From Dirofilaria immitis (Eukaryota; Nematoda; Chromadorea; Rhabditida; Onchocercidae): 64,000 bases of DNA. Made by a program: the position numbers and the translations under genes. A model generated the notes under the pieces. That model was given only the letters and a program-made list of their open reading frames with translations, was not told the DNA's origin and ran no database searches. The stretch lies in assembly GCA_024305405.1 (NCBI GenBank), contig JAKNDB010000068.1, forward strand, positions 5,881,501-5,945,500, in the 5' to 3' direction. Each line of letters begins with the position of its first letter. Position 1 is the stretch's first letter. Positions 12,607 to 25,100 of this stretch are shown here, in pieces.

Positions 12607-14197
12607 TTACAGTATTTCGTCTTTTTTGATCGATTGGTGAAGTATATTTTTTCCTTTTTCACAACGATATTTACGAAAGACGAAGCTGAATGTCGAGCAT
12701 AATGAAAGTATAAATAACATTGCTAGCCATATGAAAACATTTTTAAGATGTTTCTTTCCTAAACAAAATAATGCTTAAATTAAAATTGAAAGAAATATGA
12801 ACACTGTGTTATTTTAAATAATAAACTTAATTTATCGTCTATTCATTCTTATATCTTTTTTATTTAAAAATTTAATTTTTCTAAACGTATGACAAACAAT
12901 TTTGTTGATTATATCTAAAATTATAAGAAATGATTAGAAAAAACTTTTAAAATATAATTAAAAAGATTCTATCAGCAATTAACTAACTTGATATATGATT
13001 GAAATATGCTTTTATAATTTCATACATTAATGTTCTCAATGTCACTGCTATATTACCTGTCTAAATTGATAGCTTATTAAGGTTAAACAAAATTAATGAA
13101 ATTAATTTATAATGCAAAACAAATTTAATTTCCTGCATAGTATTTTGGAATTTTTGCTTTAAAAAATTAAATTATTATATAAACATTATTAGCATTTATA
13201 AAAATAAGTTTATTATTGGGATAAAATACATGGAAGAAATAAAAATATACAAAGGAATAATGATCTTCATTTTTTAAAAAATTGATAAATGATAATAGAT
13301 AGTAACTATCATATTCAAAATTAATACTGAAATAAATTGTTTTTCAGAATAGCTTACAACAATAATGATATTAGTCCATATAAGAAATGATCTTTCAATA
13401 ATACTAGCAAGGAAAAGAATAATCCCATTGATACAAATTGTTGTAAGTAGAAATAAATGTGACGATATGCATTGGATCATTCCATTAATAATACATTCGA
13501 ATGTTATCATAGTTAATGAAAATGTTATCATTACTGCTCCCAAACTGCATAACCATATCTATGATAAATTAAATTCACTCTCGAATTATATTATCATTCA
13601 TAATACGTAATTATTTTAACAGCAATAAAATATTATATAAATATTTTAAACTATAATTTATTTCTCCATCATTTTCTTAAGTACTGCAATATTTATTTGA
13701 TAAAAATTACTAGTAAAAACTGTAAAGTAGTAAAATGATAAGAAAGTGTAAAGGTAGTAAAAGGTAAAGTTACTTAGTAATATTCTTCTGCACATATACC
13801 TGTGCAAAATTTCTTTCCATCTTCAAAATATAAATATATGGGTATTTTTAATAAATAGTAAGAACATATAATATATGATTAAACAAATTGTATTATATTT
13901 GAATTTTATAATTATTTTAAATGGATAGAAAAAATGTAAAAATTCTTTGATTATATTTTGTTTTGACTGTAAAATAAAATTTTTTAAACAAAAACATTTC
14001 CATACGAAATGAAAAAAAGGTAAGAGAAACAAATTATTCTAATTCATAAAAGTTAATAAGTATAATTAATAAAGGAAGTAGTATTACAAACTTTTATTGG
14101 TTTCCACATTGAAATATAATTTTACGGTAAATATTGATAATACTTCAAAAATGACTTTTAAAATGAGTAATTCTGCGATACATACAATCCAGATCAA
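12607..14197 (-). CDS. Small multi-pass membrane protein, 5' end incomplete
   Basis: Minus-strand exons are 14197-14088, 13820-13800, 13558-13358 and 12758-12607 (stop at 12607-12609). The first encodes a hydrophobic helix (LIWIVCIAELLILKVIF). The third encodes two or three more (GAVMITFSLTMITFECII; LFLLTTICINGIILFLASII). The last encodes a helix (VFIWLAMLFILSL) followed by a basic cytoplasmic tail ending KKDEIL. The likely result is about four transmembrane segments. The 21-base exon restores phase between its neighbours only if its run TTTT is five T, and the last junction is also one base out of phase. The starting methionine was not found. No catalytic or family motif is visible, and I do not recognise the family. 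Confidence 0.5.
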
Positions 14198-14706
14198 CTT
14201 ATCGTGGAACCAACCGGATCATTAAATGATTAATCCGGAAAAATAATGAATTTTTGTAAATATCTAAACATATGCAAATTTTGAGCATTTCTTAATTTGT
14301 TTTACAATCCTTTTCCAGTTATTTTATTGATTTTATATTTGTTTCAAAAATAAGTGGAAATAAATAGATCCTGAAATATATGTATTACGAAAAATCAGAA
14401 AAATTTTTATTAGGAAGAAGGATCTTTTTCATGTTTCTGAATTAGCAAGAAGTTTCCTTTCTAAATTGCATGTCAAATTTGATAATTGTAAATAAATTTA
14501 ATGTGTGTTTCTTTTTTCAGAGAAGACGAAATACTTTACTGTAGGAAAAAAGGAAAAGATTGCAAATGATTTGATAAGCACAATTAATGCTTTATGAAAA
14601 ACGATTAAAAGCAAAATTTGAAATTATTGAATAATTAAGAAACAATAATAAAATCAAATAATGTTTATTTGCTATTTTCGACATTCATAAAATCAATAAT
14701 GTAAAA

Positions 14707-14842
14707 TGAAGTATTCTTTCATTTTTTATTCCTTCCATTTCATTCACTTTCATTCATTTGTCTCATTTCATTTCATTCCATTTTTCATTTCTTTTATTTT
14801 TTCATCTTATTTCATTTCATTGAATGAAACAAAATGAAATTA
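14707..14842. repeat. Degenerate CATTT-type microsatellite
   Basis: Dozens of catttcatt-like pentamer and decamer units cover the stretch. Its right part can fold back on itself (tttcattgaatgaaa). Confidence 0.7.
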
Positions 14843-15180
14843 TGATATGTTGAGAATTTTATAGGGACGATAATAAATGAACAATGACATAATTTCATAT
14901 TAATTTTTCATTTTAAGCAAATTTTGCAGCTTCAAAATTAAGTTTTCAAAAGCAAGAAATAAATTGGCAATAAGAAAGTTATTGTGAATTTGCCAGCAAT
15001 TCTATAAATAAAAATAGGCCAAAAATTTTCAAGCCAAGAAAATCGTTTACCAATAAGTTTATAATCCAAAACTGACAATTAGATTTAAAAATTATAATAA
15101 TTTGAAAGTAATTTAACTTAAAAATTCGGATTTTTATAATTTGAACTAAAAATGATAGTAATATCAATAATAGTAATAGT

Positions 15181-15187
15181 AATAGTA

Positions 15188-15238
<51 letters not shown>

Positions 15239-15239
15239 G
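15181..15239. repeat. (TAA)n microsatellite
   Basis: About 59 bases of near-perfect taa repeats, with tag variants at the left end. Polyisoleucine reading frames here are artefacts. Confidence 0.95.
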
Positions 15240-15916
15240 ATTTACTCATATCTCTACTCTTTTCACAAATAGAAATTAAAAACTGAGGTGAAATTTGCAA
15301 AATATCATAATAATATTAATATATTTTAAGCCATTGATTTTCTGAATCAGTGCTACTGTAATTCTTATTATGCTTATTGATTGCTATGGCAACAAAAATG
15401 AAAATAAAAATTTCAATCAATTTGTTGTTATTTTAGCTAAATATTTTTTTAAAACTAAATCCATGAAATCATTTTCGTTACAACGCAATAAGAGAAATAA
15501 GAAAATAGTTTAAAATTGTATAAATAAAAATTCTAATTTTCAAGTAATTAATTTCAAACGAAAAAAAACATCATTCCTCTTTTATGTTAAATGAAATATT
15601 TTATAGCGAACATTAATTGTGATAATTTCTTTTATCACAAATTTATCAAATAATTTAATTCACTGTTGCAATTTAAATTAGATCATCAAAAGACTATCAT
15701 TAAAATACTATTTCAACCAATTTGTTATTGTTTTATTTAAATTTACTAAAGTCTACGAATTAGTATTAATGATGGTGAAAAGTGAAAATTGAAGAAATAA
15801 CTTAAAAATTAAAACATAAAATGAAACGTTAAATTAATTATTGGCTTTCAATTATTTCATTAAAATGTCCGAGAAATTATCTCAAATACTCTATTTAATA
15901 GCTTCTCTTGTTATTC

Positions 15917-15949
15917 CAATATCATTGATATGTATTATCAATGATATTG
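15917..15949. repeat. 14-bp perfect inverted repeat, 5-nt loop
   Basis: The arms caatatcattgata and tatcaatgatattg are exactly complementary and flank tgtat. It could form a hairpin, but nothing nearby suggests a terminator or RNA gene. Confidence 0.85.
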
Positions 15950-16423
15950 AAAAGTGATTCATATCGATTTTCAATTACTACTCTTTGTAATATTGTTATT
16001 ATAGTAGCAAAAGTAAAGTGGAATGATGTAATAAATAAGGGTGACAATCATTTTACTGTATCATTGCTTTTTTACGTTCTTCCGCTTCGATTACATAAAT
16101 GATGGCGATAGGGATGGTGATGTCTACTTTTTAGAAACTTTTTCTAATCATTTATCAAATTTATTTCCTTTTTGATAATATCGTTTTTTCGTCTTCTTTC
16201 TCTCTTTCTCTCTCCCTGTCTTTCTCTCTCCTTCTTCTCTCTACCCTTCTTTACCATTTTTCCATTTAAGATTGTCTAATTAAATAAATGCATCGTTCCA
16301 AAGGAGCAATACCCCGATGTTACACTTCGTCTTCATATTGTTTGATCGTTCTCTGATCCTTCAATACTTATTTTTCATTAAATAAGTTTTTATTTACACT
16401 TTTAATCATTCAAATTTTATAAT

Positions 16424-16456
16424 TTAACTTATTATCATTAAATGATAATAAGTTAA
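16424..16456. repeat. 16-bp perfect palindrome, 1-nt centre
   Basis: The arms ttaacttattatcatt and aatgataataagttaa are perfectly complementary around a single a. It is cruciform-prone and lies about 1.1 kb upstream of the ras gene. Confidence 0.9.
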
Positions 16457-17538
16457 GAATAATTTAATTACAATTTAGTTAGTATTGGCATTTATTCAAT
16501 AATTCTTATAAAATAATAACAAAATAAGCGAATAATTGTTTGGAGAAAAGGAAACAACGAAAACATGAGAGGGAGAGAGAGAGAGAGTTGATTTTTAAAA
16601 AGACAAAAAGTATAGCCATAATTGTTCGATTTGTAAATTTAAAAATTATATCTTCACTTTATTAAGTTTTTATTTCGTTTTCACTGCTTTTTTATTTTTG
16701 ATTTATATTTCAAACTTCCATCTTCATCTATTCATCCAATAATTTGTAATGAATATTTTAATATTTATGCATAGTTTGATTACCTATCATCAATCAACTA
16801 TTTTTTTACGTATTTTAATTTTATAATTTCAATTTTTTCCGTTGTAATTTATATATTAATTATACATAATTTATTTTGCTCCTTTCCTTTTACTTAATCA
16901 TTTTGAATTTATTTTTCACGCCCGTCTAGATGCACATGTTATTCACGTAAAAGGAAACAAAAGCGAAGAAACAATATATAACACATTAAATGTATTACGA
17001 TGATGGATATCCCATCTAAACAACTTTTTGATCCAATGAATTTATGTATTTTGGCTGCGTGAAATAATGCCTCGCGCAGATTTTATGAGGTGGAAAGTTT
17101 CTTAAATTTATTTGTGATAGCACATATGGTGGGAGTGTGCAGTGTTTTAATGGAAATGGGTGGTGTTTTTTGCAGAAAATTATTAAATTATTGGAGTAGG
17201 ATTTTCAATTCGAGTTTAATTATGAATTTGATAAGAATTAGATTTGTTGCTATCTTTTTTCTTTTTATATAGCAAAATTTTATTTTAATTCTTAAGGGTG
17301 GTGATGTCGTGCATTGTATTTTGTGGGTTCTTTAAGATTTATATGATTACAATTTACTATACAAATTTTGTTTTTACTTTTCATCTCAAATTAGGAAAAT
17401 CATTGTTTTGTCACTTACTGAGTCGCATAAGCATTTTTGTTTATTGATTTCTATATTATAAACGTGAAAGTATGAGAACAAACTTCAAATCGTTTTAAAT
17501 ATAATAGCTCTACTTTTCCAGAATAATATTTCTAAAAA

Positions 17539-20350
17539 ATGGCTACTTCGAAAAGGCCGCCTGATGACGATTCGAAGTTACCAACTTATAAGTTAGTGGT
17601 TATCGGTGAAGGTGGCGTAGGCAAATCTTCCTTAACAATACAGTTCTTTCAGGTACTATTTTCTAATTTCTATTTTTGTTTTGTATTTTTTTGTTTCATT
17701 TTTGTATGAGATAAATTATAATAATTATTGTTATTTGTAGGAAACAGAGTTCATTTTAAAGAATTTTGTGATGAAAACTTAATTTTTGATTAATAATTTT
17801 AACAATAATTTGTTATGATATTGTATTAAATGCGATTGATAGAATATAAGCTTGATTTTTAGAGACACTTTGTTGATTACTATGATCCAACGATAGAGGA
17901 TCAATATATCATCCACGCTGAAGTTGATGGCCAATGGGTTATCATGGATGGTAGGTTTACATTTATTGAAATTTTGCGATATCTATTTCTTTACAAAAAT
18001 TTGTTTTGCGAGTTATATAGCTAAGGATATAAGCTAAAGCTTTTGGAATTTTGTAAGTCAAAAATAAAGACTTTTATTATACTTAACGTAGTTTTAGCTA
18101 TGTTCTCATGGAGCGAAGTGCAGCAAAGATTGAAAATAAATAATTCATTTTCTTATTAATTTTGATTTGGTCGGATCAGTAACAATTTTCAAATTAATAC
18201 AGCAAAAAATATTGCTCGTTAGATTAATTTTTCAACTTTTAATCAATTTATTATATTCTTAATTTCGTTTAAATTCAATTTAAATTGTTGGGTTTGACCA
18301 AATTAGCAGTTTGAGTCTTTTTCTTTAACTGAAAGTTTTAAATAGAAAATAGTGACTCACAATAAATAAGAAAACATCTATGGACGGAGCTAATAAAATA
18401 TATGTTATGTATATTTTGATTTTAAGCAAAAACATGCTATTCTTTACCAGTAATTTCAAGGCATAACCAATGTATGAAGCTATCTTGTCAAGAAACGACA
18501 TCAATACATAATTCAAAAAAGCTTTTAGAATCTTTTATCAATTGCTTATTGGTATGTTGGTTAGACAGCCGGTGATTCTTGATTCATTTGAAGTTATAGG
18601 AGCTTATTTGCTATTTTTCGATATCGTCTTTTTTATAGTGATACTACAGTGAAGTTGAGATGATAACGAATTTTCAGTGTTGGATACTGCCGGACAGGAA
18701 GAATTTTCTGCAATGCGCGAGCAATATATGCGTAATGGTGGAGGATTTTTATTGGTATATTCAGTAACTGATGTTCGTAGTTTTGAAGAAGCACCGAAAC
18801 TTTTTGACCAAGTATTACGAGTTAAAGATAAAACTGAATATCCTGTATTGCTAGTTGCAAATAAGGTAAGTTTTAGTGAAATTTTTTATAAACCGCTATT
18901 TTAGTAGTTTTTTGATTGTATAATATATGCAGCAAATTTATTAGCTGCTTTTATAATTATTGTTGGTAATCCTACTTGAATTTTATTGTGTCTAATTTTA
19001 TTCTCTTGGTTGACAGTTTTATTTATTTCCATTCTTCTCTTTCTTTCTATCTTAAAATGAACATTTTAGTTTACTTTATCGTTTACTTTACTGGTACTGT
19101 CTCTTTGAAAAGCATTAGTTTAATTTGAATCTTATAAGATTGTGAATTACAATCTATGTCGATGTCCTAATTTTTTTACTTGTCATCATAAAAGTAGCGG
19201 CAAAAGATTTTTATTGATATATTCAGTAATCTCTATTTTTTTACTTGTCATCATAAAAGTAACGGCAAAAGATTTTTATTGATATATTCAGTAATCTCTA
19301 TTTCATACTTTTCAGGAAACATCACGGCTTTTTAGTGAAATATTACGGCTTTTTAATGAAATATCACGGCTTTTTAATGAAATATTATAGACACAAGAAC
19401 ATAATAAAATGCCCTCTATTGTTAGTACATAATTGAGATAGGCTTCATTGAAACTTTGTGAAAAAGACCTGTTGTAGGACTTAAATCATTATAATTTTTA
19501 GATTGATTTGGTAAATCAACGAAAAGTGACAGCACAACAAGGTCGAGATCTAGCCGACCGGTTGAAAGTTCCATATATTGAAACATCAGCCAAAGATCCA
19601 CCAGTGAATGTAGATGCGGCATTTCATGAATTAGTTCGTATCGTGAAAAGTTTTCCGAATGATGAGGACAACGAAATAGTAAGTTCATTCCTGTTTTACA
19701 TGCTCTGTCTTGTTTCATTGGACATTTTTTTAAATTTTTGATATCTTTTTTGGTATGTATTGTTTGTTTTTGGGGTTAATTCAAGTTTAATATGAAAATG
19801 CTAGTGAAAAATGGTTTCATAGAATTTCATTTCTTCTTCGGTCCAATTGATTGTAATTATTCAATTACAAATGAAGGCTGTTTTCTTTTATCCCTACTAA
19901 ACGGTAGGGAATATGTCTCTCATATTGTTTTCTAACTTTACTGTTATCTTGGACTGTTATTACAGTTGATGTCTCATAATCAGTTCATTTTCCTCTTGAA
20001 ATACGTATATATGGAGTATTTTATAATCCATCTGATAATAGGTTTGATTTATGTGGATGTGAAGTTCATTTTGAATAGTGGTTTTTGCGACAAATAAATA
20101 AAAGCTTCAAAACAAGAATTTATAAAAAGTATGTATATAGATAGTAGAAGTGTGTTATTTGTAACTGTATTTGTAACTGTGTGTTGCTAATGTCTAAGCG
20201 AATATTTTATAAGTAAAATGCTAAATTTAAGATGGTTAAATTTTATTGCTATATTGAAATGAAATGATGGTATTTTTTCAGAATCACGGTGCTATTTCTT
20301 ATGGTAATAGGAAGAATAAGAAAGTGAGGAATAAATGCCGGATAATGTAG
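17539..20350 (+). CDS. ras-2: M-Ras-type small GTPase
   Basis: Five exons (17539-17652, 17863-17950, 18678-18865, 19502-19678, 20282-20350) join in phase with no frame break to give 211 residues. Ras signatures are complete: P-loop GEGGVGKS at about 23-30, effector YDPTIEDQY at 45-53, DTAGQE at 70-75, NKID at 129-132 split by an intron, and ETSAK at 157-161. The start MATS, the LPTYKLVV lead-in and the ETSAKDPP sequence match M-Ras more closely than R-Ras or K-Ras. The tail is basic (RKNKKVRNK) and ends CRIM, a CAAX box for prenylation, so the protein should act at the plasma membrane as a GTP-dependent switch. Methionine in the last position favours farnesylation in general. The fourth intron carries tandem duplications. 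I use the C. elegans symbol by resemblance; the family is certain, the exact orthology less so. Confidence 0.92.
19171..19300. repeat. 65-bp tandem duplication inside a ras intron
   Basis: Two copies (19171-19235 and 19236-19300) differ at one base. Each contains gatttttattgatatattca, which copies part of coding exon 3 (about 18747-18770) with one change. The repeat thus seems partly derived from the upstream exon. Confidence 0.85.
19321..19383. repeat. 21-bp tandem repeat, three copies
   Basis: The unit atcacggctttttaatgaaa plus t is repeated at 19321, 19342 and 19363 with one or two changes, followed by a partial unit. It lies about 120 bases upstream of the acceptor of ras exon 4. Confidence 0.9.
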
Positions 20351-22135
20351 CATTTCGAATTAAATTATGGAAATATCTTTTTTATTCGTTCACTTTCAGC
20401 GATGATTCTTCATGTTTATTATCAGAAATATTTGAAGATTAAGAGGAAATCAACTACGAAGATTTTGCACTATTCATTGTAATGATGTTTGCTTTCATTT
20501 TAATTGGTCAATTCAGTTTTTACGTCATTTTCCAGATTCATTGTCCTACATGAGAGTCTTATATATTTTACTCATTTATTTTTTAATATGTGATAGCAAA
20601 CAGTTTTATGAAAGAATGGTTGCTAATTTATTCAGGCTTTTAATACAATGTTTTTGATACTGATGTGAATACTGACTGAACAAATTTTTGATAAGCTTGT
20701 ATCTCTTTGAACATAATTAGGCTTCCGTCTCTGTTTCTATTCCTTCAGCTTCATCTTATTCTACGTTTCCCTTTTCTATTCAGCGTGGGTAAGTTGTTAT
20801 TTTGGTCGCTACACGTTTCATCTTGTCCAAATAATGGTTCATAATTGAGAACTGGTCAGAAATCCGGAACTTAGTTGGTGATTGGGAATAATTTTAACAA
20901 TTATATTATAAATTATTTGATATCATTGCATTTTTCCATTGATTTGCTCATTTTTCTTATATGTTCTTAAAATTTTTGTAGTTTGTTAAAATTTTGAGCT
21001 TTTTCAATCTCTTTTCATTTTATTTCACATTTTCTTAATATTGTTTTTTTAATATTTTTAAAGTGCCTTTTATAAGCAACATTCATGCCATTATTTATAT
21101 TAGTCTTTTTCAATAATAGCAGTGATTTTACACTTCGTTTGTTTGTCATTATTTTATACTGTAATTTTAATGTAATTTAATCTTCTTCTCAGTTCCTACA
21201 TTAATTGATGACCATATAACATAATCAGATGTAACTAAGCTATTATATTTAAGTATTCCCTAATGTCGGTTTTTTTTCTTTAATTATCACTGCTCAAAGT
21301 GTCATTTTCTCGACGAAGAACAATAAGGATGAAAATGGGAGACATCTAATTTAAATTTGTGGCGAAATTATTAGACGAAAAATGCCAAATGTGGTATTTC
21401 TTCTAGTAATTTTAACAACTACTCCAAGACGAGATTTCCGCTTTCTTCAATGTTCCGGTTTAGAATTGATTGTATTATCAGCATTCATTGATTTATCATT
21501 GAAGGGGTAGTCTAGAATTTTTCAAAATTCCTTGGTTATTTGCTGCTTATTATTAATTAATTAATTATTATTGTTATTATTATTATTATTAATAATATTA
21601 TTATTGTTATTACCATTATTATTATTATTACTATTGTTGTGAGTAACTGTTATCTGAAAGAAAATGGAGTAAAATAAATAAGAAATAAGTGTGATATGTT
21701 AATATCGATATGCAAGGTCATAAGTTCAAAAATATCAATTCTGAATAACGCAACATGATTTGCATCTTTAAGAATAATTGAGTGAAAATTTGATTACTAT
21801 GATTTCCTTTCCAAAAGACGTGATGTATTTTATTCTTCTATTACATATTTCGTTTATTTATTTCGTTTATTTTACATCATACCAAAAATCGGTACAAGAA
21901 CAATACTGTAAATTTAAAATGCATTTTAATATATTTCTGAAATGATTTCCTGAGTCTGGTTCATATGGAACTTGTAAAGATATTAAAGAATAAATTAATT
22001 CAGTAAATAGATTGTTCAAATAAAATTTTATGATACATTAGAAAGAGTTGAAGCTCACATATGGTACATATATAGAAATGTATACAGAGATGTGTACGTA
22101 CACTGCTTTCCAAATTGTACAGAAAACGAACTGAT
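20351..22135. other. Spacer between ras and APC5 genes
   Basis: It contains the ras 3' untranslated region and an (ATT)n-type microsatellite at about 21564-21637. An exon-like serine-rich block at 20732-20809 is followed by GTAAGTT but cannot be linked to either gene. Nothing else is recognisable. Confidence 0.4.
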
Positions 22136-25100
22136 ATGGCAGAAGATTTGGTTCATTGCGGCTTTAGCCTGGATGAAGCATTTAGTTTCGTTTTCGACAA
22201 TTCTCCTGGTGAACCAGTTACACCGTATCGAGTTTGTTTGCTTTTTCTATATGAATGAATCAGTACTGCTGTAGCTATAAAAATTCTAAATTAGCAATAT
22301 ATGATGATTAAGGTTTTCAGCTGGTGTATGTCAAATAGTAAGTTTCCCATCATACATGCTCATAAATAAAATTTTCTGTATATTTCAGCTTGCTATCTAT
22401 CTTCTTATACGAGTTTTGGATACAAATCATCGATTAAAGCCATTTACTCACAAGGAACATTATCAGCTGTCATCGTTGATACATTCACTTCTAAATGCCG
22501 TTAATTTAAGCTTTCCAGAAATGATTGATATGGTAATGACACCGTTGAAAGAAGTTTCAATAGATTTATTCTTGGAATTTATGACAAAGTAGGTTTTCCT
22601 TTTTTGTTGTTAAATTGTTGATTGAAAACCTGGAAAAATTCAAAGCCCTCTGACTTTAATTATGACATTGAAATACTCACTTGCAGTTATATCATTGAAA
22701 AATTTCCACAGACCATGATTAATCAGTTAATATGAAAATAAGCTTTAAGCAAATTAAAAGAATTGTGTGCATGGTGAGAACAGTAATTGCAGATTATTAT
22801 TCTGAAATGAAACAAATTATTAAGCTGGTTTTACAATTAAAATCTGATAAAAACAGATGCTACACTTCGATCTCAGCTGATGCAATTTAAAAATTCTGCG
22901 CATCTTTAAATTTTTAATTTTAAATGAATGGAAATTTTGCAGAATAGATAATCATCGTAGAAATGTGGAAATACTTATTCGTCGTGATGAATTATTTTAT
23001 CAGCCTCGAAAATTAGAGCGTTTGGGACAGCCGTTCGCTTTACCCAAAAGTCTTATTGGAATTTTTGTCCGCAAGGTATTTCGGTGGTCTTATTGTTATT
23101 TGTTAGTTCCAAATTCATCTTTTTCCATAAATTGATATAATTGAGGTTAAATTTAATTTTGATATATAAAACGATATGTGAAGGAAATGTTTGATCATGT
23201 AAATATTTTAAACAATTTAAGTTGGCGGTCACACAATCCTGTCAAAGTGTTACGCAAATCCAACGGTCACATAAACAGTGGTTGGAATGGCTGGATGATT
23301 CTCGTCCTGCTGCTCGCAGTGATCTTTTTGGTGGTTATACAAAGAACATATCTGATTTAAGTGCTACTACATCATCTGCATCAGGTTCATATACAAATTA
23401 TATTTCCCTTTCGTTATATTTTTTTAATGTTTTGTTTGCTAAGCAAATATGATGTCGAGGATTGGGTTTTTACTTTCCTAGCTCGTATAATATATTTCAT
23501 GCCGATTTTGGTCGTTAAATGAAAGAAAAAATAATGACGATTAATGATGAAATTAGTTGTAATATTGCATTTCTATTTTCTGTAAAATATACGCGTATTA
23601 AGGATTTAGGAGACACACAGCTGACTCCACTCATAGATGATATAACGCATTTGAGAGTTACACCAATTAAAGACAGGTAATCTATCTTTTATTCATATTA
23701 CTGATAAGCTATTAAGCAGATCGACTTGGAATAGTGTAATAGCTGATAACTTAGTTATTCTTTATATAATTCATTATGACGATAGTCTTACAAATAATGA
23801 TATATTTGAAGATATTAATGACTAAGCTTGGCTTTGGCTTGTTAATAAAATAATATCTCGGTGTTTTCGAGGTAAACATCTTTATGTGCCACTTTCAGAG
23901 CTACAAGAATGAGTGAAGAATTTTTGAAGGCCTCAATATCACCAGCAAGTAAAGAGAAAAGCAACTGAAATTGGAGATCAGGACAAACAATGCAGGAGGA
24001 GTCTTTTTAAAGCCGATGTGCCACTTCCCCTACAACACTTTATGTATTACAGCAACATCCTGGTGCACAACCACAATTAACTGAACTACTTTCTTCAAGC
24101 AGAGCTCGTGCTCTTATTAGTCGACAGTTGCATGCATTACATGTTTCACCAGATGATGCAATGGAAGAAAAGCAATTAAAGGCTGCATGCGATTTCATCA
24201 AAAAACATTATCCTGATTTACCACTCGTGGTTGGTTTTACTGCCATTTAAAATTATAAAAAGTTTGTCCTTTGTTAGGCTAACGTGTGTTTATCTTTGAA
24301 TATTAATGAGTTTCGAAGTCTTGAGTTTTCGAAAATGCACTATCGATGCGTACTTCAGTAAGTGTTCATTCCGTCATTTCGTTATGATAACATAAGCTAC
24401 CTAATATACTGTAGTTGCCATAATTATCGTTCACTACTATGTATGTATGCATAAACCGTATACATATTGTCACGTTTTTGACATATAACATTTTTGTAAT
24501 AGAAATTGTTGATTTCAAAAGTCTTACATATATCCCTATCTCAGTCATATAATATATTCTTCTATCTTAAAATTATCGTGCTTAGCATCTGGTCGATATG
24601 ATGAATGCAATACGCTCTCATAATATGTTCGAAGCTGGTGAAGCATTGCAACAATTTTTCGACTGGACGGCTATACGCATTAATGAAACGAGTAGCATAA
24701 ATCGTTCAATTACTGCTACCGACCAACGTCCTTTACGTTACGCACCTTTGTTGCATGCACGACTTGCTCGAATTTTTGGATATAAGTTAGTTATGATCAA
24801 GCTTTTATCATTGCAACATGGTTTCACGTTGTTATTCAACAATTTTCATAAAATATTAAAATTTAAGAGTCGTGACTCACTTTTAATCTTCATTTATCTA
24901 AATGCTAATATATAGATATTATGGATATATAAGAAAATGATTTGTATAATTCTGTGATACATAGCCATCAAGGAATATGTAATTATGATGTTATTTATAG
25001 CTCATCTGTATCATTTTTAATAGCTATTAATCGAGATCAATTGAGTAGGATTTTAGTACATCTTGATAATATATTCTTAAACTTGACAGTTTATTTTCGA

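Larger units (their letters stand above)
14198..17538. other. Gene-poor region upstream of the ras gene
   Basis: It holds the repeats listed separately, a polypyrimidine tract at about 16191-16252 and a GA run at 16567-16588. No conserved exon is readable on either strand. The last kilobase presumably contains the promoter of the ras gene, but no specific element stands out. Confidence 0.4.

Noticed and set aside
15118..15300. Polyisoleucine reading frame
   Set aside because: It is the translation of the (TAA)n microsatellite.
20732..20809. Serine-rich exon-like block with a GTAAGTT donor after the ras gene
   Set aside because: No start, partner exon or phase match to ras or APC5 could be found, so it is left uncalled.
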